From: Dipteris shenzhenensis
Lineage: Eukaryota; Polypodiophyta; Polypodiopsida; Gleicheniales
Reading direction: 5' to 3' (one strand)
Length of the DNA stretch: 64,000 nt
NCBI GenBank assembly: GCA_047967505.1
Contig: CM106538.1
The notes under the pieces were generated by a model. The model had not been told where the DNA came from, searched no databases, and worked only from the letters and a program-made list of their open reading frames with translations. Below, piece after piece: positions 1 through 10,116 of the stretch. Positions within the stretch are counted from its first letter, which is position 1. The number at the start of each line of letters is the position of its first letter. Both the position numbers and the translations under genes were made by a program.

Positions 1-542
1 TACGAGCCTAGAGAAGAGAACATGAGGGGCTGACGGTCACAACACAATCATGGATTTTCTCTCCAGTGACCCAAGCCGAGGACACGAGGGGACTAGAGAT
101 AGCAGAGAGCTAGAGTGCATGACCCAACATTCCCGATCCCAGGTGGACACCCACAAGAGCACTGCAACATATCCTCTCTTTTTGATGTGGGGAGATAGAC
201 CACTAGAGTGACGATAGCACTTGCTAGACGGCGGGCCACCGCATAGAGACCACAAAGGAGGAGGAAGGGACCTGGACAAGCCGAGCATCAACAATGATTC
301 ATCGCTAGTTTTCTCCTCGATGCCAGCCCTGATCAGATCCAGAGCCACTATTAGATGAGCTCCTCTTGTCTCTCCTCAACCTTCCAGTGGGGTTGGTCCC
401 ATAGACAGGATACATAGCTCCAATCATATGGACGGATAGCTTACCAATGGTAGATGAACAAGGGCTCCCCCTCATTGTTTTCCCCTTTGTGGCTTTTTCC
501 CTCCCTCGCAACGACCGATGTATGTATTTTTTGGGCATAGAT
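1..542. other. Unassigned DNA at left edge
   Basis: I recognise no gene, repeat family or RNA here. The open frames on both strands are short and show no known motif. The stretch ends where LINE-A-like 3' tails begin. Confidence 0.4.
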
Positions 543-626
543 GCCCATTTATCGGCCCCCCCTAGCTCTCATTTGTATTTGGTTCTTTTTAGTTTCAAAG
601 ACCCTTTAGCCTTTCGTAGACATTAA

Positions 627-665
<39 letters not shown>

Positions 666-681
666 GCATTTCATAGACATT

Positions 682-722
<41 letters not shown>
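543..722 (+). repeat. Two tandem LINE-A 3' tails with (CT)n ends
   Basis: Two (CT)n runs (631-662 and 684-722) are each preceded by a version of the same short block: a 'tagacattaa' type sequence follows 'cctttagcctttcg' in the first and 'ccagcatttca' in the second. The same block precedes (CT)n at 1105-1134, and on the minus strand it precedes the tail at 57862-57920. I read them as 3' ends of LINE-A copies that carry a microsatellite instead of poly(A). This is comparison within the window only; no outside family was consulted. Confidence 0.55.
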
Positions 723-726
<4 letters not shown>

Positions 727-738
727 GACATGCACGAT

Positions 739-1102
739 GGAGGTTCAGCTCATCACAGCTCTGGCGGAGGGGATCGCCCGAACAGAGGCGTCACTCTCAA
801 CATGGCCCACCGGATACAGAGATCATGGAGTCCGCGCCCCCCAACACAGAGAGACGACCCGGCAGACATAGAGACGAGATATTTTTGCAGCTCACAGAAG
901 AGCCACCATGGAATCTGGGTATGTATTTCGACTCTGAGATTGAGTACTAGTTTTGTCTGTTGAGCTTTGAGTTTTAGTTTAGTATAGTACTCAGCAAAGG
1001 GCCTTAGTGAGCCCTCTGCGTCAGCCCATAGTGGCTTGTATGAGTTACTCAGCGATTGTAGCTTATCTCACAAGCTCGTGAGGCCTCCCGAAGACGGTAT
1101 TA

Positions 1103-1135
<33 letters not shown>
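739..1135 (+). pseudogene. LINE-A-related 3' terminal fragment
   Basis: A plus-strand reading frame from 739 runs to a TAG near 862, then on to TGA codons near 930-940, and may be the end of a LINE ORF2. It is followed by a UTR-like stretch (about 945-1100) with 'gggccttag', 'gtggcttgta' and 'gaggcctc' blocks, then (CT)n at 1105-1134. The same ordered blocks occur on the minus strand at 58060-57870, at the 3' end of LINE-A4, so this is a LINE-A 3' end by internal homology. The identity of the coding part is less certain. Confidence 0.5.
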
Positions 1136-1139
<4 letters not shown>

Positions 1140-1194
1140 TAGATTCAGAGATGCCTAGGCACGTCTAGCTGCCCTCAGGAGGAGAGGGACACTC

Positions 1195-1419
1195 AGAGAC
1201 CACCCACAGATTTCCATGGACGAGGATCTGACTCAGATACAGGTTGAGGAGCGCAAGGCGCTCATGCCTCAGAGAGATGCAGCACGAGCTCAGGGCAAGT
1301 GGGCAGTGATCAGGGATGGCAGACTCATCACAGGCACCTTGAGGCGTGCTCCCACAGTGCTTAGAGATGGCAGACCAGCAGATATAGCCCCACCTGCACC
1401 TCCTGCTCCGACCGCTTGA
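1195..1419 (+). pseudogene. LINE-A ORF1 C-terminal domain, copy 1
   Basis: The frame contains DEDLT, a run of charged residues, AR..GKWAV.RDGRLI, then a Pro/Ala tail and TGA at 1417-1419. The DLT....AR..GK...RDGK.I pattern matches the C-terminal domain of L1-type ORF1 proteins (RNA-binding chaperones that coat the element RNA) and aligns with ORF1 remains at 21566-21799 and 61349-61681. Only the last 65-75 codons remain; coiled coil and RRM are absent. The stop is followed by CGG, and the next reading frame is ORF2 in the same phase with no in-frame ATG for over 100 bases. Confidence 0.75.
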
Positions 1420-4400
1420 CGGGACAGGGCCCATGGGACACACCACCCGTCAGATAGTCTACGCATCGCTGTATGGAACTGCAATGGTTCTTTTACAGCA
1501 CAGCCAGGCAATCTACGGGGGGCATTCTTTGGGAGAGATATTTTTCACGGAGACACACGAGAGTCCAGAGAGACCTTTGCCACGAGTGATAGGGTATACA
1601 TGGAGATCTGCTTTCAGGCAGCACACTCGGACATTTGGAGTGAGAGGATCTGGAGGAGTGGCCATTTTGTACAGAGAGCATCTCGATCGGATCATCACAG
1701 TGGAGAGAGCGGATTCACATGCCCGATTCTTGTGGGTACGCATCCGCCGCAGAGCCCCTCAGCGAGATCTTTTTATTGCAGTTTGCTACTTCCCCCCGGC
1801 GCAGTCGATCTATTCTTCCACTGGACCAGGCCAGTCCATATTTGAGGATCTCTCAGCGGACATTGCAGATTTTTCACATCGCGGAGAAGTAGATAGCCTC
1901 TGTCGGACTTCATCAGACTGCACAGTACAGCCCACAGATCAGGGACGTCAGTTACTGGAGCTCCTCACCTCGCACGATATGGTCATTTATAACGGCTTGT
2001 CCAGGTGGCCATAGTCTTCCATGCCTACATTCTCTTGTGCTTCTGGGCGTGGGTACTAGCGTGATCGACTACATCATAGGTCCCCCGACTCTAGTCCCTT
2101 CCATCCATAGCCTCACTGTTAGCCCCTTCATGCCCTCTGCCGACCATGCACTCATCCACTTTACTTTGACTCATGTCTCCCATGACCCATCCCCCCCTCG
2201 TTATCACGACCGCCAATCCTATTATGAGGTTCATTTCGACCACTAGTTCGATGATGTATATAGCCAGAACCTCAGCCGCCTACTCCGTCCTCATCTATTA
2301 GATGCTCTACCATCCACGCAGGACCGGTGGGAACTTGTACATACTTCACTCGTTTCCGCCGCTCACATGTCGTTCCCTGCCACATGTCATTCATCTAGTC
2401 CCCCACCGGTTGGTCTTGTTCCTTGCAACGGTTGGTATGACGAGGAGTGTAAGGAACTCCGCAGGAAACTTCACCTTGAGACCAAGGAGAAGTCTCCCCT
2501 CCTTGCCGAAACCAAGAGAGACTACAAGCGGTTGGTTAGGCACAAGAAACGCCAATTTCTAGCCCGGAATGAGGAGCTGAGAAGCTTGCTTTTCAGTTGT
2601 GACTCCAAGATCTATGCATCAGTTTTGGAAAGCCGTATAAATGACCATGCCGAGACGACAGGACTCAGAGCCAGAGGGCAGGCTGGATTTCGCAGGGATC
2701 ATTCGACACTTGACCACATCCTCACACTCAGGGCACTTGTAGAGGAGGCGAAGTCACGAAGGCAACGGCTTTATTGTTGCTTCGTGGACTTCAGGAAGGC
2801 ATTTGACACAGTTCCGCGATTGAGATTGTTTCAGAGGATTCGTCAGATGGGCTTCAGTGTGGAGAGATACAGTGGGCTATCATGGCTTTGTATGAGAGGG
2901 TCATTGGTCGGGTTCGGACACGTGAGGGGCTCTCAGAGGAGGTATGCAGCACGATTGGGGTGAAGCAGGGTTGCCCGCTCTCTCCTACTCTCTTTGGATT
3001 ATATATTGATGAGCTAGAGATGTTTATACAGATGACAGGTTTGGGCTCTACTCTCTCAGGATCCTCCATTCCTATCCTCCTGTATGCGGACGATGTGGTT
3101 CTCATTTCCTCTACTGCTCAGGGCCTCTAGGCACATATTGAGGCACTCCACAGGTTTTGCCAGGACAGGGGGTTGACCGTAAACCTTGGCAAGACCAAGG
3201 TTATGGTTTTCAACACCTCTGATCGTATTTACAACACGGATGAGTTTTGCTTCACTTATGACGGACAGCCCATTGAGCTTGTTAGAGAGTACACTTATTT
3301 GGGGGCAGTTTTCAGGGGACCGGTCTTTACCATGACATATGCAGCACGAGATAGGATTAGTAAAGGGTATGCTTCGTTGACTCATCTTGAGCGTCAGTGT
3401 TTTCAGTCCCACTTTCAGCATCCCGATACGAAATCCTTGCTTTTTGATACATTGGTGAGACCAGCTGCGATGTATGCAGCTCCTTTCTGGGCAGGAGACC
3501 TCGGCGCTGCAGATTGGAGACGAGTAGAGAGGTTACAGATCATCATGTTCTCTCGGCTCATTAGGGCCAAGGCTACAATTCACGAGATCATGCTAGCAGA
3601 GTTTGGAGCTACTCCCCTTGCATTGGATGCAGCGTTTCAGTCGGTCATGTATTTGCACAGGGTAAGGGAGTTTGGAGACTCAGCAGTAGGTAGAGCTTGG
3701 TTGCCATGGTTAGCACTTGCATCTTCTATGGAGTTGGCACGATCTGGGGCCCGATACTGCTGGTACTTCAGACTCACTAGGTGGCTCACATCTCTTGGAC
3801 TAGACATTGATAGACTGCCTCCCTTCCGATACAGCATGGATGCCCCTCATCTCGAGTTGACTCGCCACGAGCTTAGCCAGGTCACGAGAGCAGACTTGCT
3901 GCAGCTTCATACGTATCGCACTTGGATTTATCCCACGCAGCTTCCGACGAAGATGGCCACATATCGTGACCACTTCCTTCGGATCTCAGAGGATGGGTTT
4001 GTCATTCCACCAGGCTATACAAGTATCCACATGTCCCACTCACTGAGGATTGCCCTTGGCCAGCTTAGAGTCTCTTCGCATCAACTCGAGATAGAGGCTG
4101 GTAGGATGCGACGCATGGAGAATGGACGGCGACCAGGCCGAGAGACCAGGATCTGCCCTTGTTGCACCATGGGAGAGGTGGAGTCAGAGGAGCACTTCAT
4201 TTGCAGATGCCCGCTATATTATGAGCTCAGAGGTAGATTCCACTGTCTCTTCACGGATGGCTTTGGACCTCTCACGAGTGATGGACTACGAGGATCAGCA
4301 TTGCCTAGCTCTTTATGTCAGGGAGGCCACTATGCTTCGACGAGACTACCTCAGAGACCATCAGCACAGACCGGAGCGTGATAGAGCCCAGCCTGATAGA

Positions 4401-4667
4401 GCTCAGGCACACGCTATACCAGAGGACAGAGGCCAGGAGGAGCAGGAGGAGGTCAGAGCTCACACAGGACACATGCCTCCACCCTGTGGATGTACATATG
4501 AGATGGTTTGTAGATGCCGCAGGATCTTGTTACATAGGGGACGTACTCGCCGCTTCATCTCCAGACGATATCCAGGATTATGGCAGCTTTTCGGAGGAGA
4601 CTTACTCATTGAGATCTCGCCCCACCAGCCGCTCACCTCACCTTTGCTCAGATTTGTACTCTCATAG
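1420..4667 (+). pseudogene. LINE-A ORF2 (endonuclease-RT), copy 1, broken
   Basis: The product would be an APE-type endonuclease plus reverse transcriptase that performs target-primed reverse transcription. Visible parts: WNCNG (about 1475) and ETHE (about 1548) of the endonuclease; [11 protein letters not shown] (RT motif A, about 2790); GCPLSPTLF (motif B, about 2970); YADD (motif C, about 3085); YTYLG (about 3290); and a finger CPCC...EEHF.C.C near 4155-4215. The 96-bp deletion removes the catalytic LLGDFNAR motif and the 411-bp deletion removes RT fingers. Nonsense codons at 2012, 2244 and 3128 are CAG to TAG relative to copy 2. Several small indels shift the frame. A clear pseudogene. 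Confidence 0.9.
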
Positions 4668-4702
4668 CAGGAGGCAGAGTCGATGGACAGGATTTCCAGT
4701 AT

Positions 4703-5190
4703 TGCTTTTGGATCAGTGATGAGGACACTCCAGTTTGGGGACTTGACATAGGGTTCACTTGGGTTCAGAGGGGTGTGCCTATCAGGTATTTGGGCTGCCA
4801 GGTCGGCTTGGGTATTTCTACCACGCAGCAGTTTGCTCCCGTGTTGGAGAGCATCAGAAGGAAGCTTCTCTTTTGGAGCTCAGCCAAGCTGGATCTTGCC
4901 TCTAGAGTTGTGGTGGTCAACCAGGTCCTCTTGGCCACGGCCTGGTTTATTTGTTCATGTTGGTGCCGTTCTAGGGACTGCATCATTCAGCTCAGAAGAC
5001 CGATCAGGAACTTTCTCTGGAGTGGGCTTGATGGCACAGCAGATGCCTTAGCCAGAGTGGCTTGGGAGACCCTCATCCTCCCTACACAGGATGGGGGTCT
5101 CAATATTATTGATCCAGATTTACAGTGCAGAGCCTTACTTTGCAAGATAGTGGTGCGAGGACTTATGCCAAGACAGGAACCGTGGAAGGA
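4703..5190 (+). pseudogene. LINE-B ORF2, region after the RT core (first part)
   Basis: The reading frame carries VPIRYLGCQVG, then KLLFWSSAKLDLASRVVVVN and a GGLNIIDP segment, typical of the stretch after the YADD box in plant L1-type LINEs (YLG, L..W....L...R...VN.VL, GGL.i.d). The frame is open, but the RT catalytic core upstream is absent because LINE-A sequence abuts it. The frame continues into antisense of the inverted block and loses meaning after about 5195. Confidence 0.8.
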
Positions 5191-6134
5191 CTTTCTTATC
5201 AGCAGCATACAGAGGTGCACACCAGAGCCTCCTCCAGAAGTACCTCTGCTGATCCGCAGTAATACCAAAAGTCTCCCAATGAGGAACTCTGGAGGGTCTC
5301 CAGCCTCTACTACTGAGCTGAAATCTCCTGGCATTACTGACCGTGTAACGAAAGAAGGGGATGGTCTTCTCTCGATGCCCCGCGTCAATCCACTCCCACT
5401 CTCCAGGGTCCCACTGTAAATACCTGATGGGAACTCCTCCATAGAGCCAAAGTCTCCAAGACCCGGTGGAGAGTAACTGGGGGTCAGGGTCTAAGAACCA
5501 CTCTGAATCTGATCCCTGCATCAAAAGGCCTACGACCCTGATAGGCTGAAAAGCAGACTCAAGCAATATATCATCTGTAGATCTGAGCAATCTGCCACCA
5601 TCCTGGACACTGAAAACCAAAGCATCCTCCTGTGCATCTCGGAAGGCTAAGACCTGAAGTGGAACCCCGCCTCTCGAGAAAGTACCTGCCCAAGTGGAGG
5701 TAGTGAGAGGCAAATCATCTGTGTCTATCCAAGCCTCTGGAAGGGCTGTCTCAATCTGCAAGATCCTCCCTGCACTCCCTCTGAGATGTCCTGTCAACCT
5801 TGACTTGGTTTTCTCTGGAAGCCTACGGAAGGCTTTCCAAGATCCTAAAAAAGAAGCAGGTCCCCTCTCCCACCTGGCCCACTGCATGTAGGGTGAGGCA
5901 CCCAGTGGTCTGCCACGATCATCTAAAATACTGTCGTTCCACATGATGGGCTGCCTATCAATCTCTTCCCGGGAGGAAGGAGGAATCCTCCGAAGAGAGC
6001 TTCTGAAACTAGCCCAAGCTTTCAGAATGGCAACCATGAGAGGGGATGAAGGTGATCTGAGGTGTGCTGAGGTGAAGATCCATCTAACACTGCTCATCCA
6101 GTCTCCTCCTGAGGAATCCCACAGGAATAGAAAG
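5191..6134 (-). pseudogene. LINE-B ORF2 middle segment, inverted
   Basis: The longest open frame here runs on the minus strand (about 330 codons, stop near 5135) but it is not a separate gene. It contains LKAWASF, REEIDRQPI.WN, ALPEAW and a final LYAADKK, the usual content of plant LINE ORF2 between the RT and the C-terminal finger. Its end joins in sense to KITIFFWLSIHGG, which begins at 6132 on plus. The breakpoints carry a 6-bp inverted match, CTTTCT (5191-5196) and AGAAAG (6129-6134). Confidence 0.8.
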
Positions 6135-6800
6135 ATCACTATCTTCTTTTGGCTTTCTATTCATGGAGGGATTGCAGTGAACCTTTGGAGGTCCAGATTC
6201 GGAGCCGACCCTACTTGCCCTCGTTGCCTTTCTGCTTCGGAGTCTATTCAGCATTGCTTATGGGATTGCAGACAGGCGAGATTGATTTGGATGGGGATAG
6301 CCAGGATCTTCAGTCACTTTGCCCATTCACCACTCTTTATGACTTGGGGCTCGGTGGCTTGGCTTTCTCTTACAGGACCTCAGGTTTTCTATGAGGGACT
6401 TGACTCCTCCCGGGCCATTTCGGTTCGACGTCATCGGGTTGAGCTCTGCTCGTTGGATGTGGTTCCACACCGTCCTTTTACAGCTGTACATGCCTCTGTG
6501 GATACTTCTTGGGAGATTATAGCGAGCATAGCAGCCTGGCATATATGGAGATCCAGATGCACAGAGGCTATGGAGGGTACTCAGGTTCATCTCTCGCACA
6601 CATTGGCTAGTATCTGGACAGACATCGTACACACTCTGATGGCCGTATGGACGGGTATGCAGGGGGACTCCCGTGCAGCCTCAGCTAGGAGGGTTTCTTT
6701 CTTCAGGGAATGGAAGGATTCTCCTTTCTTCTCTGAATCTACTACAGGGTTGAGATGGCACTTTCAGCCTCAGCCTTGGTTTCTTTCCACCTCACTCTGA
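6135..6800 (+). pseudogene. LINE-B ORF2 C-terminal zinc-finger domain (zf-RVT type)
   Basis: The frame reads FFWLSIHGGIAVN then CPRC...ESIQHCLWDC, the Cys-x2-Cys...His-x4-5-Cys finger found at the C-terminus of plant L1-type ORF2 proteins, then AWHIWRSR and a stop at 6798-6800. It is open throughout. The 3' UTR and poly(A) follow within about 100 bases, so this is the true 3' end of the element. Confidence 0.85.
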
Positions 6801-6899
6801 GGGGGGTTTTTTTATTATCCTCATGATTTCATGATGTATTCCGCTTTGAGCTTGCTCTCGCGGGTTTTTGTTCTTACTTAATAGAAGTCTTTTTCATGG

Positions 6900-6911
6900 A
6901 AAAAAAAAAAA
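6900..6911 (+). repeat. Poly(A) tail of LINE-B
   Basis: A run of 12 A's comes about 100 bases after the LINE-B stop and marks the 3' end of the insertion. I did not find a convincing target-site duplication; the 5' side is fused to LINE-A. Confidence 0.8.
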
Positions 6912-7044
6912 AGATATGCACGGGATCCAAGAGATGATTGATTTGTAACTGACCCTAATAAGGAAGCTCGTGAAAGATGAATAGCCTCTTCGCACCACGA
7001 GGAGGCTCCTCTCCATTCACCCTCGAAGCCTGAATCCAGTCACT

Positions 7045-7500
7045 TTACTTCAAATATGGTGGTGGTGGATCAAGCTGGCCCCCATGCACGAGATGGTCCA
7101 GCAGAAGGTATCGAGCATGACCTTCATAAACATTTTTCCTCATATGTTTGGAGTATCGTGCAAGTGTTTTCAAACCCGGTCCACAAACAAGACAAGCATG
7201 GTACCCACTTGTAACAAGTCCTCCACGTGTGCATGAATGTGTTAGTATAAGACATGCATGCCATATTTTTGGCCTTGTACTTTCCTGGCACAAGCAGTGC
7301 AAGCATGAGGTGTCCCTTCTTTATTGTTGTTAGCCATGGTAGGATATTTTAATTCACCAAGACTATGGGCCATCTCGACCAAGATGTCGAGCGTAACCCA
7401 AAAGGGTTCACTCCATCCATGGCGAGCCCAAGATGTAAGTTGTGTGGCTCCCTTGCAAAGTCCGGCCACTGATTGTCTATGGCTTCCAAGCTGCACAATC
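7045..7500 (-). pseudogene. Fragment resembling a CACTA (TNP2-like) transposase
   Basis: The minus strand reads ACLIL...GLVTSGYHACLVCGPGL...RYSKHMRKNVYEGHARYLL. This resembles the part of plant TNP2-type transposases where a CxxC pair is followed by a 'GHRR(F/W)LP' box. Upstream on the same strand (7242-7496) is a second frame whose pattern ILV.MA.S.GEL..P.M....EGTP.AC is shared with plus-strand 25312-25445, so that part is a repeated coding sequence. Frames are broken. The family call is from remembered motif shape only. Confidence 0.4.
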
Positions 7501-9751
7501 TTTGGGAATCCTCAATGTGTCATCAGGATCTTTCTCCACTGTCCAGGACTGCCATGTCCACCTAGCAACCCTTGCCTGCATGTGACCCATCTCTTGGAGA
7601 AACCAAAAACATATTCCCACACGGAACATGTTACTAGCCAAAGGCAACCAATAGGATACACAATGAATTCAATCCCACTTGCATTCAATGCATCTTCCAC
7701 TCTCAGTAGGCATTAGAATTCCAAACATTAGCCCTGCTGGGCTCCGCTCTCACACCCATGTGACCATAGGCATCCATACTCCGTGCAAACACCTGCATTT
7801 AATATGGGAGCTGTTACTTACAGCCCAAACAAGGCCACACGCTCCCTAGACAATCACAAGTGACCACTAATCCAGTGGGATACCCAAACAATGGGTGAAA
7901 GCATAATTGAGCTGCCCCGGTGATCAGAAGCACGAACAACCTCTGCAAGCATTCATTGTGAATTACCCCTGCCAACCAGGCCTTTCGAAAAACAGCTCAC
8001 AAGCTGAGCAAGGATAAAGAGAAGACAACCAGCTTATCCTGGTCAATCAAGGAGCATTCAAACGAGCTCATACACGAGCTTGAGCAATTCAGCCTCCAAG
8101 TATGCATTGCCATGCCTGTAAATCAGCTTAGCCTGCTCATACAACAGCAATGGCTGAGGGAAAAGGGAAAGAAAGAGACAATAGAACGAGAACAGCCCCT
8201 TCAGGAAGTGATTCGTGGCCTGTGTACTTGGCCCTGTGAGCAGCCAGGCCCTCAAGCTTTGAAGCAGCCAGCCCTTAATTCCTGTGCTGGCTGTTCTCTG
8301 TACTAGCAGCCCACGGAGCTGCAAACGGATGCCCAGCCTCCCATACGGACTCCCAAACAGCCACAACATCCAAAACTGCTGTGCGCAGTCCACGAGGCAG
8401 ATCCGTGCGTTAAAAAGCGTCAAAATGGAGAAGGCATTTTCGACAAATTAATGAAGGTTGAAAACAACCTCGGGCTAGGCTGCGAGTCAGGCCAACCAGA
8501 TCTGTGTGCCAAAAAGCATCAAAATCAGCCCGTTCGTGCGTCCAAAGTCTCTCCGTTGGCTCCGGTACATGAAAAACGTGAATTCCCATCCCTTTCCTCC
8601 ACCATGAAGCTTGCTGAATGCATCTAAGGATGGAAAATGCCATGTGGCATTCCCCCCTCCATTTGCCTTTTGCCCCCTCTAGTGGGACCTTTTAAAGACC
8701 CAACCAATGGCCAACTTTGGATCCTAAGCTTCTTTGACCCCTTCTTGGTCCAAACTACAAAATTCACCCCAAGGCACAATTTCTAGGAGTTCTAGCACAT
8801 CAAGCAACCCTTGACCACGCTCCTTATTTTCCTAGGGTCAGGCCAACATGCATGTGCCATAAATCATGCCCTCGTGACAACATTTCTAGGCAAAATCCTA
8901 AAAGCATTTCGAAACGAGACTTGTGAAGCGTGGTTCACGAAACGTTTCTGGTAACACTATAGGGAGGTCAATATGTACATCACGATTGCTTTGTCTTGAC
9001 GAATCTAAACAAAGTTCTCGAGTCTCAACCAACATCGTTCTTTGATAATTGATAGCCAAATAGTGAGGGCCAATGTTCTCATGTGGCCTCAACTCCTTGG
9101 ATATGATTCGCAAGAATGCATGTCCCTAAGGAGCTTACCCATAAGAACTTACTAACTATCCCTCCTATGCAATATTCACCTAAACTAGGTACTAGCAAAC
9201 TACAGCTAGCTTGGGACGTAATACATTGTTTTCTAGAAGTTTCCAAGAGCTTGAGTATGATATGGCATTGTTCGTCGCTTATAGCAGTGGCATATTTATG
9301 AGCTGAGGTAGTTCACAATATATTGAAGTTCTCTTGGTTAATAAAGGTTTCCATTTAGAAATAGAACAAAAGTTATAGTATCTGCTGTAGATATTGGCTT
9401 ATGTAGCTAAGCTTGCTTCAATTAAAACATTATTGTAACAGATTAATGTCTGTATATGTTGCAAGCTGTTTGCTTTGTTTGAATTTCTTGCTTGTAGCAG
9501 GTGGGTGGTTCTCACATCTTTGGCATGCATCCGTCTTAACACTTGCATCAATTATTGTAGTGATTTATGCCAGAATTTCAAAGTTAAAGTAGTTTGTCTG
9601 TTTGTTTGTTAAGAGGAGACAGCTTTTGAGAGGCTCATGGAAGCAGCTCGACAGAGTGTACAATTATTTTACATTGGAAGGGTGCAATGGAGTATCCATG
9701 GATGGTACTGACTATTGTATCTTGTTGCACTGTGGCTCGTGTTACTTTCAG
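7501..9751. other. Unassigned DNA upstream of the first visible host exon
   Basis: I see no protein domain or RNA gene. It is probably intron or 5' region of the host gene starting at 9752: the first visible exon begins at an acceptor, so at least one exon must lie upstream, here or beyond the window. No candidate was found here. Confidence 0.35.
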
Positions 9752-9939
9752 GTTTCCATGTTCAAGAAAAATTATGATCATGTGACCAAAGAAACTTACT
9801 TTGGTTTATACAAAGAAGCTACTCGAGGCAATCCAAACTACTTTTTGACCTATGGGAACGGAAAATCTGCTGCACGTGTTCAAGATCACCTTCGACCAAA
9901 TGGTGCACACAGATGGCATAACTATATGAAGACACCAAA
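9752..9939 (+). CDS. Host gene exon A
   Basis: The acceptor is ttactttcag and the donor is AA|GTAAGG. The exon is 188 nt, starting in phase 0 and ending two bases into a Lys codon. It contains [25 protein letters not shown] and [16 protein letters not shown] longer open frame starting at 9602 is an artefact of open intron sequence before the acceptor. Confidence 0.8.
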
Positions 9940-10078
9940 GTAAGGATACTTTATCATTGGTTTTGTGAAAGGTGCGAAAGTAGAGGCCTTATGGATTGGA
10001 GCTTCTCCTTCAAGCATGGAGTGGTCTTTTAGTGAAATTCCAGGTCCCTTTTATGTGTGTGTGTGTGTGTGTGTGTGT

Positions 10079-10116
<38 letters not shown>

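Larger units (their letters stand above)
1190..4704 (+). mobile_element. LINE-A copy 1 (non-LTR retrotransposon, 5'- and 3'-truncated)
   Basis: This copy is nearly identical to LINE-A copy 2 (17061-21390) from 'cactcagagaccaccc' to about 4703. It holds the end of ORF1 and a damaged ORF2. Compared with copy 2 it has a net 96-bp deletion near 1890, a 411-bp deletion near 2610 flanked in copy 2 by CCAAG direct repeats, a 5-bp deletion near 1541, a 2-bp TG insertion near 2856, an extra G near 2051, and several nonsense changes. Its 3' end is replaced at 4703 by LINE-B sequence, so the 3' UTR is missing. It is not mobile on its own. Confidence 0.9.
4703..6912 (+). mobile_element. LINE-B 3' part (L1-like, poly(A)-tailed) with internal inversion
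   Basis: Starting inside a shared 'ggatttccagtatt' junction with LINE-A, the sequence becomes a different LINE: the late RT domain on plus (4703-5190), a block in inverted orientation (5191-6134), then the C-terminal finger on plus (6135-6800), a 3' UTR and a poly(A) of 12 A's at 6900-6911. Reading plus, inverted-minus, plus restores the usual order of an L1-type ORF2 C-terminal half. ORF1, endonuclease and core RT are missing. Confidence 0.85.

Noticed and set aside
5135-6139. 334-codon minus-strand open frame as a host gene
   Set aside because: Its motifs (LKAWASF, ALPEAW, LYAADKK) are LINE ORF2 and it joins in sense with the plus-strand LINE-B finger at 6132; it is an inverted block of a retroelement.
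8058-8650. Minus-strand frames of 77-121 codons
   Set aside because: No domain and no conserved pattern seen elsewhere in the window.
9602-9943. 113-codon ORF taken as one exon from 9602
   Set aside because: A good splice acceptor at 9750-9751 and phase agreement with exon B place the exon at 9752-9939; upstream codons are intron.
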